In this document: positions 49,473-58,460 of the stretch, one piece after another
Position numbering within the stretch: the stretch's first letter is position 1
Layout of the letters: every line of letters begins with the position of its first letter
Assembly: GCF_026341515.1 (NCBI RefSeq)
Contig: NZ_JAPEOK010000001.1
Location: 6,944,001-7,008,000 of the forward strand
Source: Streptomyces sp. NBC_00878
Lineage (GTDB): Bacteria; Actinomycetota; Actinomycetes; Streptomycetales; Streptomycetaceae
Length of the DNA: 64,000 nucleotides
Reading direction: 5' to 3'
Translations under genes and position numbers: made by a program
Notes under the pieces: model-generated
The model's database searches: none
What the model was told of the DNA's origin: nothing
The model's input: only the letters and a program-made list of their open reading frames with translations

Positions 49473-50930
49473 ATGCGCAAAACGCTCAGATGGCTGTTGT
49501 CTCTCGTGGTGCTGATAGGCACCGTGAGCACGGCCGGGGCGGCCACCGCCGCCCAGCCGGACGCCACCGGCACGAACGTCGTCACGGACGACGCCGCGGA
49601 CATCAAGGACCGGCTCCTCGCGATACCGGGCATGAGCCTGGTCGAGGAGAAGCCCTACACCGGCTACCGCTTCTTCGTCCTCAACTACACCCAGCCCGTC
49701 GACCACCGGAAGCCGTCCAAGGGCACCTTCCAGCAGCGGATCACCATGCTGCACAAGGACACGGCCCGCCCGACGGTCTTCTTCACCGGCGGCTACAACG
49801 TCAACACGGCCCCGCGCCGCAGCGAGCCGACCCAGATCGTGGACGGCAACCAGATCTCGATGGAGTACCGCTTCTTCACTCCGTCCCGGCCCGCGCCGGC
49901 CGACTGGACCAAGCTGGACATCTGGCAGGCCGCCAGCGACCAGCACCGCATCTTCAAGGCGCTCAAGCCGATCTACGACAAGAAGTGGGTCTCCACCGGC
50001 GGTTCGAAGGGCGGCATGACCGCCACGTACTACGAGCGCTTCTACCCGCGTGACATGGACGGCGTCGTCGCGTACGTCGCCCCCAACGACGTGGTGAACA
50101 AGGAGGACTCGGCGTACGACCGCTTCTTCGCGAACGTCGGCACCAAGGAATGCCGCGACCGGCTGAACGCGGTGCAGCGCGAGGCGCTGGTGCGCCGCGA
50201 GCCGCTGGAGAAGAAGTACGAGGAGCTGGCCGCGGCCGAGGGCTACACCTTCACCACCGTCGGCAGCCTGGACAAGGCGTACGAGGCCGTCGTCCTCGAC
50301 TACGTGTGGGGCTTCTGGCAGTACGCCCAGGCCGCCGACTGCGCCGAGGACGAGCTGATCCCGCCGGACGCCAAGACCGCGACCGACGACCAGATCTGGG
50401 ACTCGGTCAACACGATCTCCGGCTTCTCGTTCTACACGGACCAGGGCCTGGAGCCGTACACGCCGTACTTCTACCAGGCGGCCACGCAGCTCGGCGCGCC
50501 GGACATCAACTTCCCGCACATCGAGAAGAAGTACATCCGCTACGGCTACCTGCCGCCGCGGAACTTCGTCCCGCGCGAGATCCCCACGAAGTTCCAGCCC
50601 AAGGCGATGCGCGACGTCGACTCGTGGGTCAAGCGCAACGCGAACCAGATGCTGTTCGTGTACGGCCAGAACGACCCGTGGGGCTCCGAGCCGTTCCACG
50701 TCGGCAAGGGCGCGCGTGACTCGTACGTCTTCACGGCCCCCGGCATGAACCACGGCGCCAACGTCGCGGGCCTCGTCCCCGACCAGAAGGCCCTCGCCAC
50801 GGCCCGGATCCTGGAGTGGGCGGGCGTCGCCTCCGCCGCGGTCCAGGAGAACCCGGACAAGGCGAAGCCGCTGGCCAAGTACGACTCGAAGCTCGACAAG
50901 CGCAAGGTGGAGCGCGAGCTGCGGCCGTAA
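49473..50930 (+). CDS. Secreted peptidase S37 (prolyl tri/tetrapeptidyl aminopeptidase type)
   Basis: A 485-residue exported serine peptidase with signal peptide to about residue 27 (GAATAAQ). Family S37 (PS-10 type) features: FFVLNYTQPVDHRKP, VFFTGGYNV, the nucleophile elbow STGGSKGGMTATYYERF, and late LFVYGQNDPWGSEPFHVGKG (Asp region) with PGMNHGANV (His). Releases short N-terminal peptides in protein scavenging. ATG 49473 follows GGGGAG. A perfect hairpin terminator lies between it and the convergent conservon. Confidence 0.93.
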   Translation: MRKTLRWLLSLVVLIGTVSTAGAATAAQPDATGTNVVTDDAADIKDRLLAIPGMSLVEEKPYTGYRFFVLNYTQPVDHRKPSKGTFQQRITMLHKDTARPTVFFTGGYNVNTAPRRSEPTQIVDGNQISMEYRFFTPSRPAPADWTKLDIWQAASDQHRIFKALKPIYDKKWVSTGGSKGGMTATYYERFYPRDMDGVVAYVAPNDVVNKEDSAYDRFFANVGTKECRDRLNAVQREALVRREPLEKKYEELAAAEGYTFTTVGSLDKAYEAVVLDYVWGFWQYAQAADCAEDELIPPDAKTATDDQIWDSVNTISGFSFYTDQGLEPYTPYFYQAATQLGAPDINFPHIEKKYIRYGYLPPRNFVPREIPTKFQPKAMRDVDSWVKRNANQMLFVYGQNDPWGSEPFHVGKGARDSYVFTAPGMNHGANVAGLVPDQKALATARILEWAGVASAAVQENPDKAKPLAKYDSKLDKRKVERELRP

Positions 50931-50981
50931 CGGCAGCCAAGGGCACGCCACTTGATCACCACTGGATCGACCATGGTGTGA

Positions 50982-51020
50982 CGGCGCGGCCCGGTGACAG
51001 GACGTCACCGGGCCGCGCCG
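50982..51020. terminator. Perfect 17-bp bidirectional hairpin
   Basis: Arms 50982-50998 and 51004-51020 (ending GGCCCGGTGAC / GTCACCGGGCC) pair fully around the 5-nt loop AGGAC and are followed by CTTT on the plus strand. Sits between the convergent S37 peptidase and cvnD genes. Confidence 0.88.
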
Positions 51021-51088
51021 CTTTCGTGCAGGCCGCCGTGTCGGTCGTCGTGCCGACTGTCGTGCCGACCGCCGTGTCAGCCGCCGTG

Positions 51089-51715
51089 TCAGCCGCCCGT
51101 CGGCACCGGTGCCCGGTCGTCGGCCATCAGGTGGTTGACCAGCGCCACCAGTACGTCCCGGCTCGCCTGCCGGGACCGCATGTCGCCCATGACGATCGGC
51201 ACGTTCGGGTCCAGGTCGAGCGCGTCCCGCACCTCGGGCACGGTCCGGTCCTGGATTCCGTCGAAGCAGTTGACGCCGACCACGAACGGCACCCCGCGGC
51301 TCTCGAAGAAGTCGATCGACGCGAAGCTGCTCTCAAGGCGCCGGGTGTCCGCGAGCACGACCGCGCCGAGTGCCCCGTTCACCAGGTCGTTCCACATGAA
51401 CCAGAAGCGTTCCTGCCCCGGCGTGCCGAACAGGTACAGGACGAGCTGGGAACTGACCGTGATCCGGCCGAAGTCCAGTGCCACGGTCGTGGTGGTCTTC
51501 TGCTCCACCCCGGCGAGGTCGTCCACGCCGAGGCCCGCGACGGTCAGCTGCTCCTCGGTGTGCAGCGGCGGGACCTCGCTCACGGATCCGACCATGGTGG
51601 TCTTGCCCACCCCGAAGCCGCCCGCGATGAGAATCTTCACCGCGGCGGGCGCGGTCGGCGTCCCTGCCGCGGACACCAGTGACCCGGCCTGATCGTCAGA
51701 GTCTGAGTAGGGCAT
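51089..51715 (-). CDS. cvnD: Conservon GTPase-like ATP/GTP-binding protein
   Basis: A 208-residue small GTPase of the MglA/Rho-like CvnD family. G1 ILIAGGFGVGKTTMVGS, switch region TTTTVALDFGRI, G3-like FGTPGQERF, and VGVNCFDG in place of NKxD. It is the last gene of the four-gene conservon and overlaps cvnC by 20 bp. CvnD proteins act with the CvnA kinase-like protein and the roadblock protein CvnB as a membrane-associated signalling complex. Confidence 0.95.
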   Translation of the reverse strand: MPYSDSDDQAGSLVSAAGTPTAPAAVKILIAGGFGVGKTTMVGSVSEVPPLHTEEQLTVAGLGVDDLAGVEQKTTTTVALDFGRITVSSQLVLYLFGTPGQERFWFMWNDLVNGALGAVVLADTRRLESSFASIDFFESRGVPFVVGVNCFDGIQDRTVPEVRDALDLDPNVPIVMGDMRSRQASRDVLVALVNHLMADDRAPVPTGG

Positions 51716-52097
51716 CCTTCACCGCCTGAAGAAGAGTGAGGTCCGGTCCCTGGCCCACCGCGACCGCCAACGGCGGCCGGGCCGTCACGCGTTCCCGGTT
51801 GATGAGGTCGCTGACGAGGATCTTCGTCACCGCCACGGGCAGGTTCAGCCCGGCGGCGACCTCGGCGAGGGCGACCGGTGTACGGCACTGCTGGAGGATC
51901 AGCCGGTGTTCGGGTTGCAGTCCCCGGTCGCCGTGCTGGTCGCCGTGCTGGTCCCCGGGCGCGACGGTGGCGATCACGGTGATGAGGGTGAGATCGTCGC
52001 GAGCCGAGGCCGTACGCCCCTGGGTGATGGTGTACGGCCTGACGAAGCTCTGCTCCGCGTCCTCATCGTCCGGCGACGCGTCCGCCCAGTGGCTCAC
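51696..52097 (-). CDS. cvnC: Conservon DUF742 protein
   Basis: A 133-residue DUF742 protein: SFVRPYTITQGRTASARDDL, LTLITVIA, LQPEHRLILQQCRTPVALAE and VAAGLNLPVAVTKILVSDLI, a winged-helix-like fold. It contains a GDQHGDQHGDRG repeat encoded by a short tandem repeat. 21 bp after cvnB and overlapping cvnD; DNA binding has been suggested for the family but is not visible here. Confidence 0.94.
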   Translation of the reverse strand: MSHWADASPDDEDAEQSFVRPYTITQGRTASARDDLTLITVIATVAPGDQHGDQHGDRGLQPEHRLILQQCRTPVALAEVAAGLNLPVAVTKILVSDLINRERVTARPPLAVAVGQGPDLTLLQAVKDALLRL

Positions 52098-52118
52098 TCA
52101 CGCCCCCGCTCTCGTGAT

Positions 52119-52547
52119 TCACTCACGCCCCCCGCCCTCCACGTGCTGGACCCGCACCTCGGTCCCCAGCCGCTGGCCCACCTGCTGGACGAGGGTGTCC
52201 ATCGCCACGGCCATCACCTCGGCGTCGACCTCCTGGTCCGCGACGACCGCCAGATGGGTGCCCCGGCCTGCCGAACTGACGAACAGCCAGAGGTTGTTGA
52301 GCTCGATGATGACCTGGTGGACGGCTCCGCCGTTGAAGACCTCGCCGACTCCGCGGGCCAGGCTCTGCTGGCCGGTGGCGATCGCGGCCAGGCGTTCCGC
52401 GTCGACCCGGGCGATGCTGCTGGACTGGCTCACGACCAGACCGTCGTCGGACAGCACGATGGCGTTCCGGGTGCCCGGAACCTGGTCGACCAGGCGGTCG
52501 AGCAGCCAGTCGAGGTCGGAGTTGGTGGCAGTGGTTCGCAGAGTCAT
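52119..52547 (-). CDS. cvnB: Conservon roadblock/LC7 protein
   Basis: A 142-residue roadblock/LC7 domain protein: LDWLLDRLVDQVPGTRNAIV, LSDDGLVVSQSSSI, ERLAAIATGQQSLARGVGEV, FVSSAGRGTHLAVVAD. Expected to dimerise and act as regulator of CvnD GTP turnover. Overlaps the cvnA stop by four bases, showing coupled translation. Confidence 0.95.
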   Translation of the reverse strand: MTLRTTATNSDLDWLLDRLVDQVPGTRNAIVLSDDGLVVSQSSSIARVDAERLAAIATGQQSLARGVGEVFNGGAVHQVIIELNNLWLFVSSAGRGTHLAVVADQEVDAEVMAVAMDTLVQQVGQRLGTEVRVQHVEGGGRE

Positions 52548-55141
52548 CGTCCGTCTTCCTTCCGGGTCCTGTCGGGGCCCGGTGAGGGGTGGGTGGGCTG
52601 GTGATCGGCGTCGGGCCGGAGCCGGGAGGCGCGGGACTGACGCTGGAAGGCACCGACGGTGGCGCCGGAGCGGGCGCCGGTCCGGCGGGGCAGTGGCTGT
52701 CCGGCGGCGGGGCCGGTGCGCGGCGGTTCGGCGGCGGGGTACGCGGGCGGGGGCTGCCGCAGTTCGGTGACCAGGTTGGCCTGCCGGACGCGCCGCGGCA
52801 GCGGGTCGGAGCTCGCCGTGTGGGCCTGGGCGGGGGCGGGCGCGGGGGCGGGCGCGGGCGCCTGGTCCTGGGAGGGCCGGGCCGGTGGCGTGACCCAGGG
52901 GCCGATGAGCGGGCGCGAGACCGCCTCCTGGTCACCGCCGGGGTGGGGCCGGGGTCCCGGACGGGTGTGGTCGTCGAGCGGCCTCGGGCGGGGGTTGTCG
53001 TTGAGCGGCCCTGGGCGAGACCCGGTGAGCGGTCCCGGGCGGGGCCCGGTCGCGGCGTGCAGCGCGGGCCGGTCCGGGACGGCGGCCGGCGCGTGCCGCG
53101 GAAGCGGTACGGCCTCGCCGCCGGTGATCAGTTCCCCGGGGACCAGGACGACGACCCGGGTGCCCCCGAAGGACGAGGGCCGCAGCTCCACCTTCAGGCC
53201 CAGGTTGGCGGAGAGCCGGGCCACGACGTACAGGCCGAGGCGGGCGTCGTCGGCGCGGGACATCACGTCCATGCGGGGCGGTTCGGCCATCATCGCGTTG
53301 GCCTCGGCGTACTGCTCGGGGTCCATGCCCATGCCGCGGTCCTCGATCTCGATCGCGACACCGCGGCCCACCTGGGAGGCGGTCACCTCGACCGGGGTCG
53401 GCGGCCGGGAGAAGGACACCGCGTTCTCCATGAGCTCCGCGAGCAGGTGCACCATGGGGCCGACGGCGCGCTCGGACAGCCAGGTCTCGCCGTCGGTCTC
53501 GATCCGGATGCGCCGGTAGTCCTGCACCTCGCCCTGCGCGGAACGCAGCACGTCCAGCAGGAGTACGGGCCGACGCCAGCGGCGTTGTGGCTGGCCGCTG
53601 CCGAGGATCACCAGGTTCTCCTCGTAGCGGCGCAGCCGGGCCGCCAGGTGGTCGAGGTCGAAGAGGCCCTCCAGGACCTCGGGGTCCTCGTGCCGCCGCT
53701 GCATCTCGCCGAGCCGCTTCAGCTGCATGCCGATCAGCAACTGGGTGCGCCGGGCGATGCGTTGCAGCAGCCGCTCGAAGCCGCGGTACAGCTCGACCTC
53801 CCGTACGGCGGTCTCCAGGGACGAGTTGCGGGCCTGGTTGAGGGCCTGGCCGAGCTGGCCGAGTTCGTCGTCGCCGTGGGCGACCTCGGGCAGTTCGGCG
53901 TCGGTGTCGACCTTCTCGCCCTGGCGCAGCCGCTCCACGATGTCGGGCAGCTTGGTCTGGAGTTCGAGGGCCTCGGCGCGGAGCGCGAAGATCCGGCGGC
54001 GCAGGATGCCGGTCAGGCGCAGCGAGATCACCAGCATCAGCACCACGGCCGCCGCGCTCACGGCGCTGTTGACCACCATGTTGGTGATCAGGTCGTCGAG
54101 TTGGTCCCCGGTGGCGGCCTTGAGGTCGGTGGAGTAGGCGGTGCTGGCCTGCATCAGCTGCGGGGTGATGCCGCCGAGGCTCTGCTGCCAGTCCTTGCCG
54201 AGCTTCGCGGACACGGCGGTCCGGCCGGCGCCGTCGGCGTCCTTGATGTTGAGGAGGCTCTGCTCGACCGCGGTCTTCTGTTTCCAGGCGGTGCCGGACA
54301 GGACGGCCTGGTAGTTCTTGGCCCGGGCGGCGGGCAGTTGCGGGAGGACCTTGTCGTCGTAGATGTGCCCCTGGCTGCCGATCGCCCCGGCGAGCTGGAG
54401 GCGCTGCTCACTGGTGAGCCGGCCGCTCGCCACTCCGGCGGCGATGATCGTGTCCTCGCGCGCGAGCATCTCCAGGCCCCACTGCGCGTCGAGCGCGGGC
54501 CGCACGAGGACGGACGTCTCGCCGAAGCCGACGTTGCTGAAGTCCTCCAGCAGCTCCATGTCCTTGGCGATGACGTCGGTGTAGTCGTCGTACGTCTGCT
54601 GCTGGTTGCCGGACCGCTGGTCCACGGCGGCCCGGTAGCCGGGGAGTTCCTTCAGTCCGGCGGTGACCTGCCGGAAGGCCCCGCTGAGCGAGGGCGGGGC
54701 GGCGCCGAGGGCTTCGAGGCTCTGTACGGACTTGTCGGTGATCCCGCGCTGACGTGTCAGCTCGGACTGGCCGGCCTTGGGGTTCGCGAGCACCGCCACG
54801 CTCAGCCGCCGCTCCGCCTGGAGGCTGAAGAAGACCGTGACGAGCGGGGTGCCGAATCCTTTCGCCGACTCGTTGCGGTCGTTGACGGTCTTCCAGTCGC
54901 CGTACAGCTGGGCCGAGTTCATCGCGCCCAGGGCCACCAGGGCGAAGCAGGGCACCAGGGCGAGGACGAGCAGGATCGCCCGGAGCGACAACTGGCGCTT
55001 CGGGGCCGTCTGTCGGGCACTTTGCCGGTGACCTTCGTCCTGTTGCCCTGCCTGTTGGTGCGAAGCGTGTGCGTGGAGTGCCACAGAGGTCCCCGGCATG
55101 TAAGTGATGGCGGACTGTCCGAAAAGCGGGGTCCGCGCCAT
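52544..55141 (-). CDS. cvnA: Conservon sensor histidine kinase-like protein
   Basis: About 865 residues. Cytosolic N-terminus, TM1 LRAILLVLALVPCFALVALG, a long extracellular nitrate/nitrite-sensor-like helical domain (about 70-340), TM2 AVSAAAVVLMLVISLRLTGI, HAMP-like linker, then a HATPase domain with N-box LAELMENAVSFSRPP, G1 IEIEDRGMGMD and G2 RLGLYVVARLSANLG. No clear phospho-acceptor His box is seen, as is usual for CvnA. A Pro-rich tail of about 190 residues follows. Start uncertain: neither 55141 nor an ATG at 55099 has a good ribosome site. Confidence 0.92.
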   Translation of the reverse strand: MARTPLFGQSAITYMPGTSVALHAHASHQQAGQQDEGHRQSARQTAPKRQLSLRAILLVLALVPCFALVALGAMNSAQLYGDWKTVNDRNESAKGFGTPLVTVFFSLQAERRLSVAVLANPKAGQSELTRQRGITDKSVQSLEALGAAPPSLSGAFRQVTAGLKELPGYRAAVDQRSGNQQQTYDDYTDVIAKDMELLEDFSNVGFGETSVLVRPALDAQWGLEMLAREDTIIAAGVASGRLTSEQRLQLAGAIGSQGHIYDDKVLPQLPAARAKNYQAVLSGTAWKQKTAVEQSLLNIKDADGAGRTAVSAKLGKDWQQSLGGITPQLMQASTAYSTDLKAATGDQLDDLITNMVVNSAVSAAAVVLMLVISLRLTGILRRRIFALRAEALELQTKLPDIVERLRQGEKVDTDAELPEVAHGDDELGQLGQALNQARNSSLETAVREVELYRGFERLLQRIARRTQLLIGMQLKRLGEMQRRHEDPEVLEGLFDLDHLAARLRRYEENLVILGSGQPQRRWRRPVLLLDVLRSAQGEVQDYRRIRIETDGETWLSERAVGPMVHLLAELMENAVSFSRPPTPVEVTASQVGRGVAIEIEDRGMGMDPEQYAEANAMMAEPPRMDVMSRADDARLGLYVVARLSANLGLKVELRPSSFGGTRVVVLVPGELITGGEAVPLPRHAPAAVPDRPALHAATGPRPGPLTGSRPGPLNDNPRPRPLDDHTRPGPRPHPGGDQEAVSRPLIGPWVTPPARPSQDQAPAPAPAPAPAQAHTASSDPLPRRVRQANLVTELRQPPPAYPAAEPPRTGPAAGQPLPRRTGARSGATVGAFQRQSRASRLRPDADHQPTHPSPGPDRTRKEDGR

Positions 55142-55290
55142 GACAGGGGGGAGCCTACCTATTTACCATTTGATCTCAATAGTTGTTCGAGCGAATTGGC
55201 GTCACCCGTCACGTGCGGAAGACGGCATTCCGGTGAACTGGAATGCCTCATTCAGCGTCGGCGGAGGGGGCGCCGACATTCCGTAAAGGA

Positions 55291-55962
55291 TCACACCGGT
55301 TTCGCGCACCCGACCGGGACTTCCCCGCCCAGTTGCACGTAAAGCGCCGTGGACGAGGGGCAGTTGGCCCGTTTGACGACCGCCTTCGTGACCTTGTACT
55401 CCGGCTTCTTCTGGCCCTTGCCGTCGCAGGCCGTCTCGCGCACCTCGCCCTGTCCGGTGCTGTAGACGCAGTCGCCGACGATCGTGCGCGGGCCTCCGCC
55501 GCCGCCCGGATCGCCCGGGTGCGGTGGCTGGAGGTTGCGCATACAGGCGTACCCCTGCGGGACGGCCCCGTCGCCGTCCTCGTCGGACGACGGCCGCTGT
55601 TCGCTGATGTGCAGCACGAAATCCGTGGTCGCCGGACAGGCCGGCCCCTTGCTCACCTTGCCGTCGTAGCGCGCCACGACCCGCGCCGCCGCCCGCTCGC
55701 CGGTGCACGGCACCTCGGTGAAGCTCGTCGTACCGAACGAGCTGCACTCGTCGATCGACAGGAACACCGAGCCGTACCCGGCCGGCTGGGTCGGCGCGGG
55801 CCGGGAGTCGAGCCGGCTGCTCTCGGCGCCGCCGCTCTCGTCCCCGCTCCCGCTCTCCGGACCCCCGGACAACTGCTGGCAGCCCGTGAGCAGCAGCGCG
55901 ACGGCGAACAGCACCGACGCGCACACGGCCCCCACGGGTCCCCTGGACCTTCTCTCACGCAT
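55291..55962 (-). CDS. Putative lipoprotein, unknown
   Basis: A 223-residue exported lipoprotein: basic N-terminus RERRSRG, hydrophobic core, lipobox LLLTGC with Cys at about 28. The mature chain opens with a Gly/Ser-rich spacer and contains eight further Cys, spaced to form disulphides (ECSSF, PCTGE, ACPAT, ACMRN, DCVYS, ACDGK, NCPSS, GCAKP). No family recognised. On the same strand as cvnA, 150 bp upstream of its start, so it could be cotranscribed. Confidence 0.86.
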   Translation of the reverse strand: MRERRSRGPVGAVCASVLFAVALLLTGCQQLSGGPESGSGDESGGAESSRLDSRPAPTQPAGYGSVFLSIDECSSFGTTSFTEVPCTGERAAARVVARYDGKVSKGPACPATTDFVLHISEQRPSSDEDGDGAVPQGYACMRNLQPPHPGDPGGGGGPRTIVGDCVYSTGQGEVRETACDGKGQKKPEYKVTKAVVKRANCPSSTALYVQLGGEVPVGCAKPV

Positions 55963-56072
55963 CTCAATCCCCCCGATACCCCCGACCAGCGTGACCCGCG
56001 ACAGCGAGCCACGCCAGACGTCGGGGTGATTTGCGTCTGTTGGGGTTGGTGCGCCGGGTGTGCGACGTAGGA

Positions 56073-57887
56073 CTAGTACGACAGTCCGTAGCCGATCGGA
56101 TACAGCACCTGTGCCGGGTCATTCGCGCGCTGTACCGGTACGGGCAGCTTCCCGCGTGGACGCACTCGCCCGGCGATCACCTGCGCGGCGGCACGCAGCT
56201 CGACGTCGGTCCAGGAATAGGTCGCCAAGTAGGCATGCACATCGGGCAGTTGAGCCACATCGTAGGGATTGCGGACGGCGACCGCGACCACCGGCTTCCC
56301 GGTGGCGAGCAACTGCTGGACGAGCGTCCGCTGCGATCCGGCGGCCGTCACGTTGTACGTACCCACCACCACCGCGTCCGCGTCCCCGGCCGCCGCGACC
56401 GCCTGGGCGATCGTCGCCGCCGAGGGGGCCGTGCCGGTGGACAGGGCGGTGGCGGTGAAGCCCAGTGAGGTGAGGGCGCCCGCGAGGACCGTGGTGGGAG
56501 GGCCGGTGGTGCCGGACGGGGAGGCTGGATCGGCGCCGACGACGAGGACCTTCGGGTGCGTACGCCGGGAGAGCGGCAGCAGTTTCCGGTCGTTGACGAG
56601 CAGGGTCGTGGTCCGCTCGGCGATCCGGTCGGCCGCGTCCAGATGCCCCGGGACGCCGACCGCGCGGTCGACGCCGGAATGGGTGACGTACGGCTTCTCC
56701 AGCAGCCCCAGTTTCGCCTTCAGCCGCAGGACGCGCAGGATCGACGCGTCGAGCCGGGCCTCCGTCAGCTCGCCGTCCTGGACGGCCTTGAGCACGGCGT
56801 TCCAGGCGATGCTGAGGGAGGGCGGGTTGAGGAGCTGGTCGACACCCGCCTTGAGGGCGAGCACCGGCACGCGGTCGTCGCCGTACTTCTCCCGTACGCC
56901 CTGCATGCCGAGCGAGTCCGTCACCACGACCCCGTCGTAGCCGAGCCGCTCGCGCAGGATGCCGGTGAGGATGGGGTGGGACAGGGTCGCCGGGTCGCCG
57001 GACGGATCGAGCGCCGGGACCATGATGTGCGCGGTCATGATCGAGTCGATACCGGCCGCGACGGCCGCCTCGAACGGCGGCGCGTCGAGCTCGGCCCACT
57101 GCGCCTCGGTGTGCTCGATGACCGGAAACCCGTAATGACTGTCGACCTCGGTGTCCCCGTGCCCCGGGAAGTGCTTGGACGTGGCGGCGACCCCCGCGCT
57201 CTGGTACCCCTTCACCTGCGCGGCGACCAGCCTCGCCACCGCCTGCGGATCGGCGCCGAAGGACCGTACGCCGATGACGGGGTTGGCCGGGTTGACGTTC
57301 ACGTCGGCGACCGGCGCGTAGTCCTGCCGGACGCCCATCGCGCGCAGCTCGGCACCGCCGATCCGCCCCGCCGTACGGGCGTCGGTGCGCGAGCCACTGG
57401 CCCCCAGGGCCATCGCACCCGGGAAGAGCGTCGCGGGCTTGCCCACGCGGGCGACGATGCCGTGCTCCTGGTCGGTGGAGATGAGGACGGGCAGCCCGCG
57501 GGGCTGTGCCAGCGAGGCCTGCTGGATGCCGTTGCTCAGGTCCGCGATCTGGTGCGGCTCACGGGTGTTGTGCGCCCACCCGAAGTAGATGATCCCGCCG
57601 ACCCGGTACGTGGCGATCAGCTCGGCGGCATTGCGTACGCCGATCTCCGCGAGGTTGGCATCGATGTCAGCCTGGTCGGGTGCGGTCGCCGAGTGCCCGT
57701 ACACCCGCATCACGAAGAGCTGCCCGACCTTCTCTTCGAGCGTCATACGGGAGATGAGGGCCTGGAGCCCCTTGTCGTCGTGTCGTGCCGCGTCGTCGTC
57801 CTCGGCCGCCGACGGGCCGCCGCCGACGGCAACGGCCGCCGCCGCGCCCGCGGTCGCCGCGAGCAGCGTACGTCTGGAGGTGTGCAC
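56073..57887 (-). CDS. Tat-exported glycoside hydrolase family 3 (beta-N-acetylhexosaminidase type)
   Basis: A 604-residue GH3 enzyme with twin-arginine leader SRRTLLAATAGAAAAVAV. TIM barrel with GQLFVMRVYGH, LPVLISTDQEHGIVARVG, the NagZ dyad motif KHFPGHGDTEVDSHYGF and the nucleophile Asp in GVVVTDSLGMQGV. A C-terminal alpha/beta sandwich (TTTLLVNDRKLLPLSRR, VVVGTYNVTAAGSQRTLVQQ) completes it. Expected to release N-acetylglucosamine from chitin- or peptidoglycan-derived oligosaccharides outside the membrane. Confidence 0.94.
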   Translation of the reverse strand: MHTSRRTLLAATAGAAAAVAVGGGPSAAEDDDAARHDDKGLQALISRMTLEEKVGQLFVMRVYGHSATAPDQADIDANLAEIGVRNAAELIATYRVGGIIYFGWAHNTREPHQIADLSNGIQQASLAQPRGLPVLISTDQEHGIVARVGKPATLFPGAMALGASGSRTDARTAGRIGGAELRAMGVRQDYAPVADVNVNPANPVIGVRSFGADPQAVARLVAAQVKGYQSAGVAATSKHFPGHGDTEVDSHYGFPVIEHTEAQWAELDAPPFEAAVAAGIDSIMTAHIMVPALDPSGDPATLSHPILTGILRERLGYDGVVVTDSLGMQGVREKYGDDRVPVLALKAGVDQLLNPPSLSIAWNAVLKAVQDGELTEARLDASILRVLRLKAKLGLLEKPYVTHSGVDRAVGVPGHLDAADRIAERTTTLLVNDRKLLPLSRRTHPKVLVVGADPASPSGTTGPPTTVLAGALTSLGFTATALSTGTAPSAATIAQAVAAAGDADAVVVGTYNVTAAGSQRTLVQQLLATGKPVVAVAVRNPYDVAQLPDVHAYLATYSWTDVELRAAAQVIAGRVRPRGKLPVPVQRANDPAQVLYPIGYGLSY

Positions 57888-58460
57888 GTGCGCTCCTTCC
57901 GGAAAGGGCCCCTGAGGGCCCGTGGAGGGGCGAGTATGAAGGAAACTTCCAAGAAGTCACGGATATCCGGGAACTTTCTGCCAGTCAAGAGCGCGGACAA
58001 CCGACACGGCGGATCCGACGCCCGTGGCAGGGCCGAGGCAGGGCCTGAGTGCGAGCGGAGTACGAGCGGGGCGCGACCGGGATGTGAACGGGATGTGAAC
58101 GGGAAGCAGCCGGGGCGCGACCGGGTGAGGGGCCGTCACCGGCGCAGTTGGAGGGGGCGCGCCGATGACGGCGTGCTGCCGACCGCAGGCGGCGGAGAGG
58201 GTAAGTCAGCGATCGCAGCCAGCAGCGAGGCCGACACCGCACTGCGGAGACTCATCCGGCAGCATGCGGATTGGACGGGGGGTGGCGGGGATGGGTTCCC
58301 TGGATTCCCCAGATTCCCGGAAATTGGTACGGGTGCATACGTGCGTGCCCAACGGGGCTGGTGTGGCGATGTTTTGGGCCGCTCACCCGCCGACGTGAGC
58401 TGAAGCCCTCGGCCAGTGCTCCCGCAGCGTGCGAACCGTCTCGGTGAGGGCCTGGTGAGG
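57888..58460. other. Intergenic region with short repeats, no gene seen
   Basis: 573 bp between the GH3 gene start and the AraC gene stop. Frames here lack starts with ribosome sites. Repeats: GGGATGTGAAC twice in tandem (58079-58089, 58090-58100), bracketed by two copies of GGGGCGCGACCGGG (58069-58082 and 58112-58125). Confidence 0.55.
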
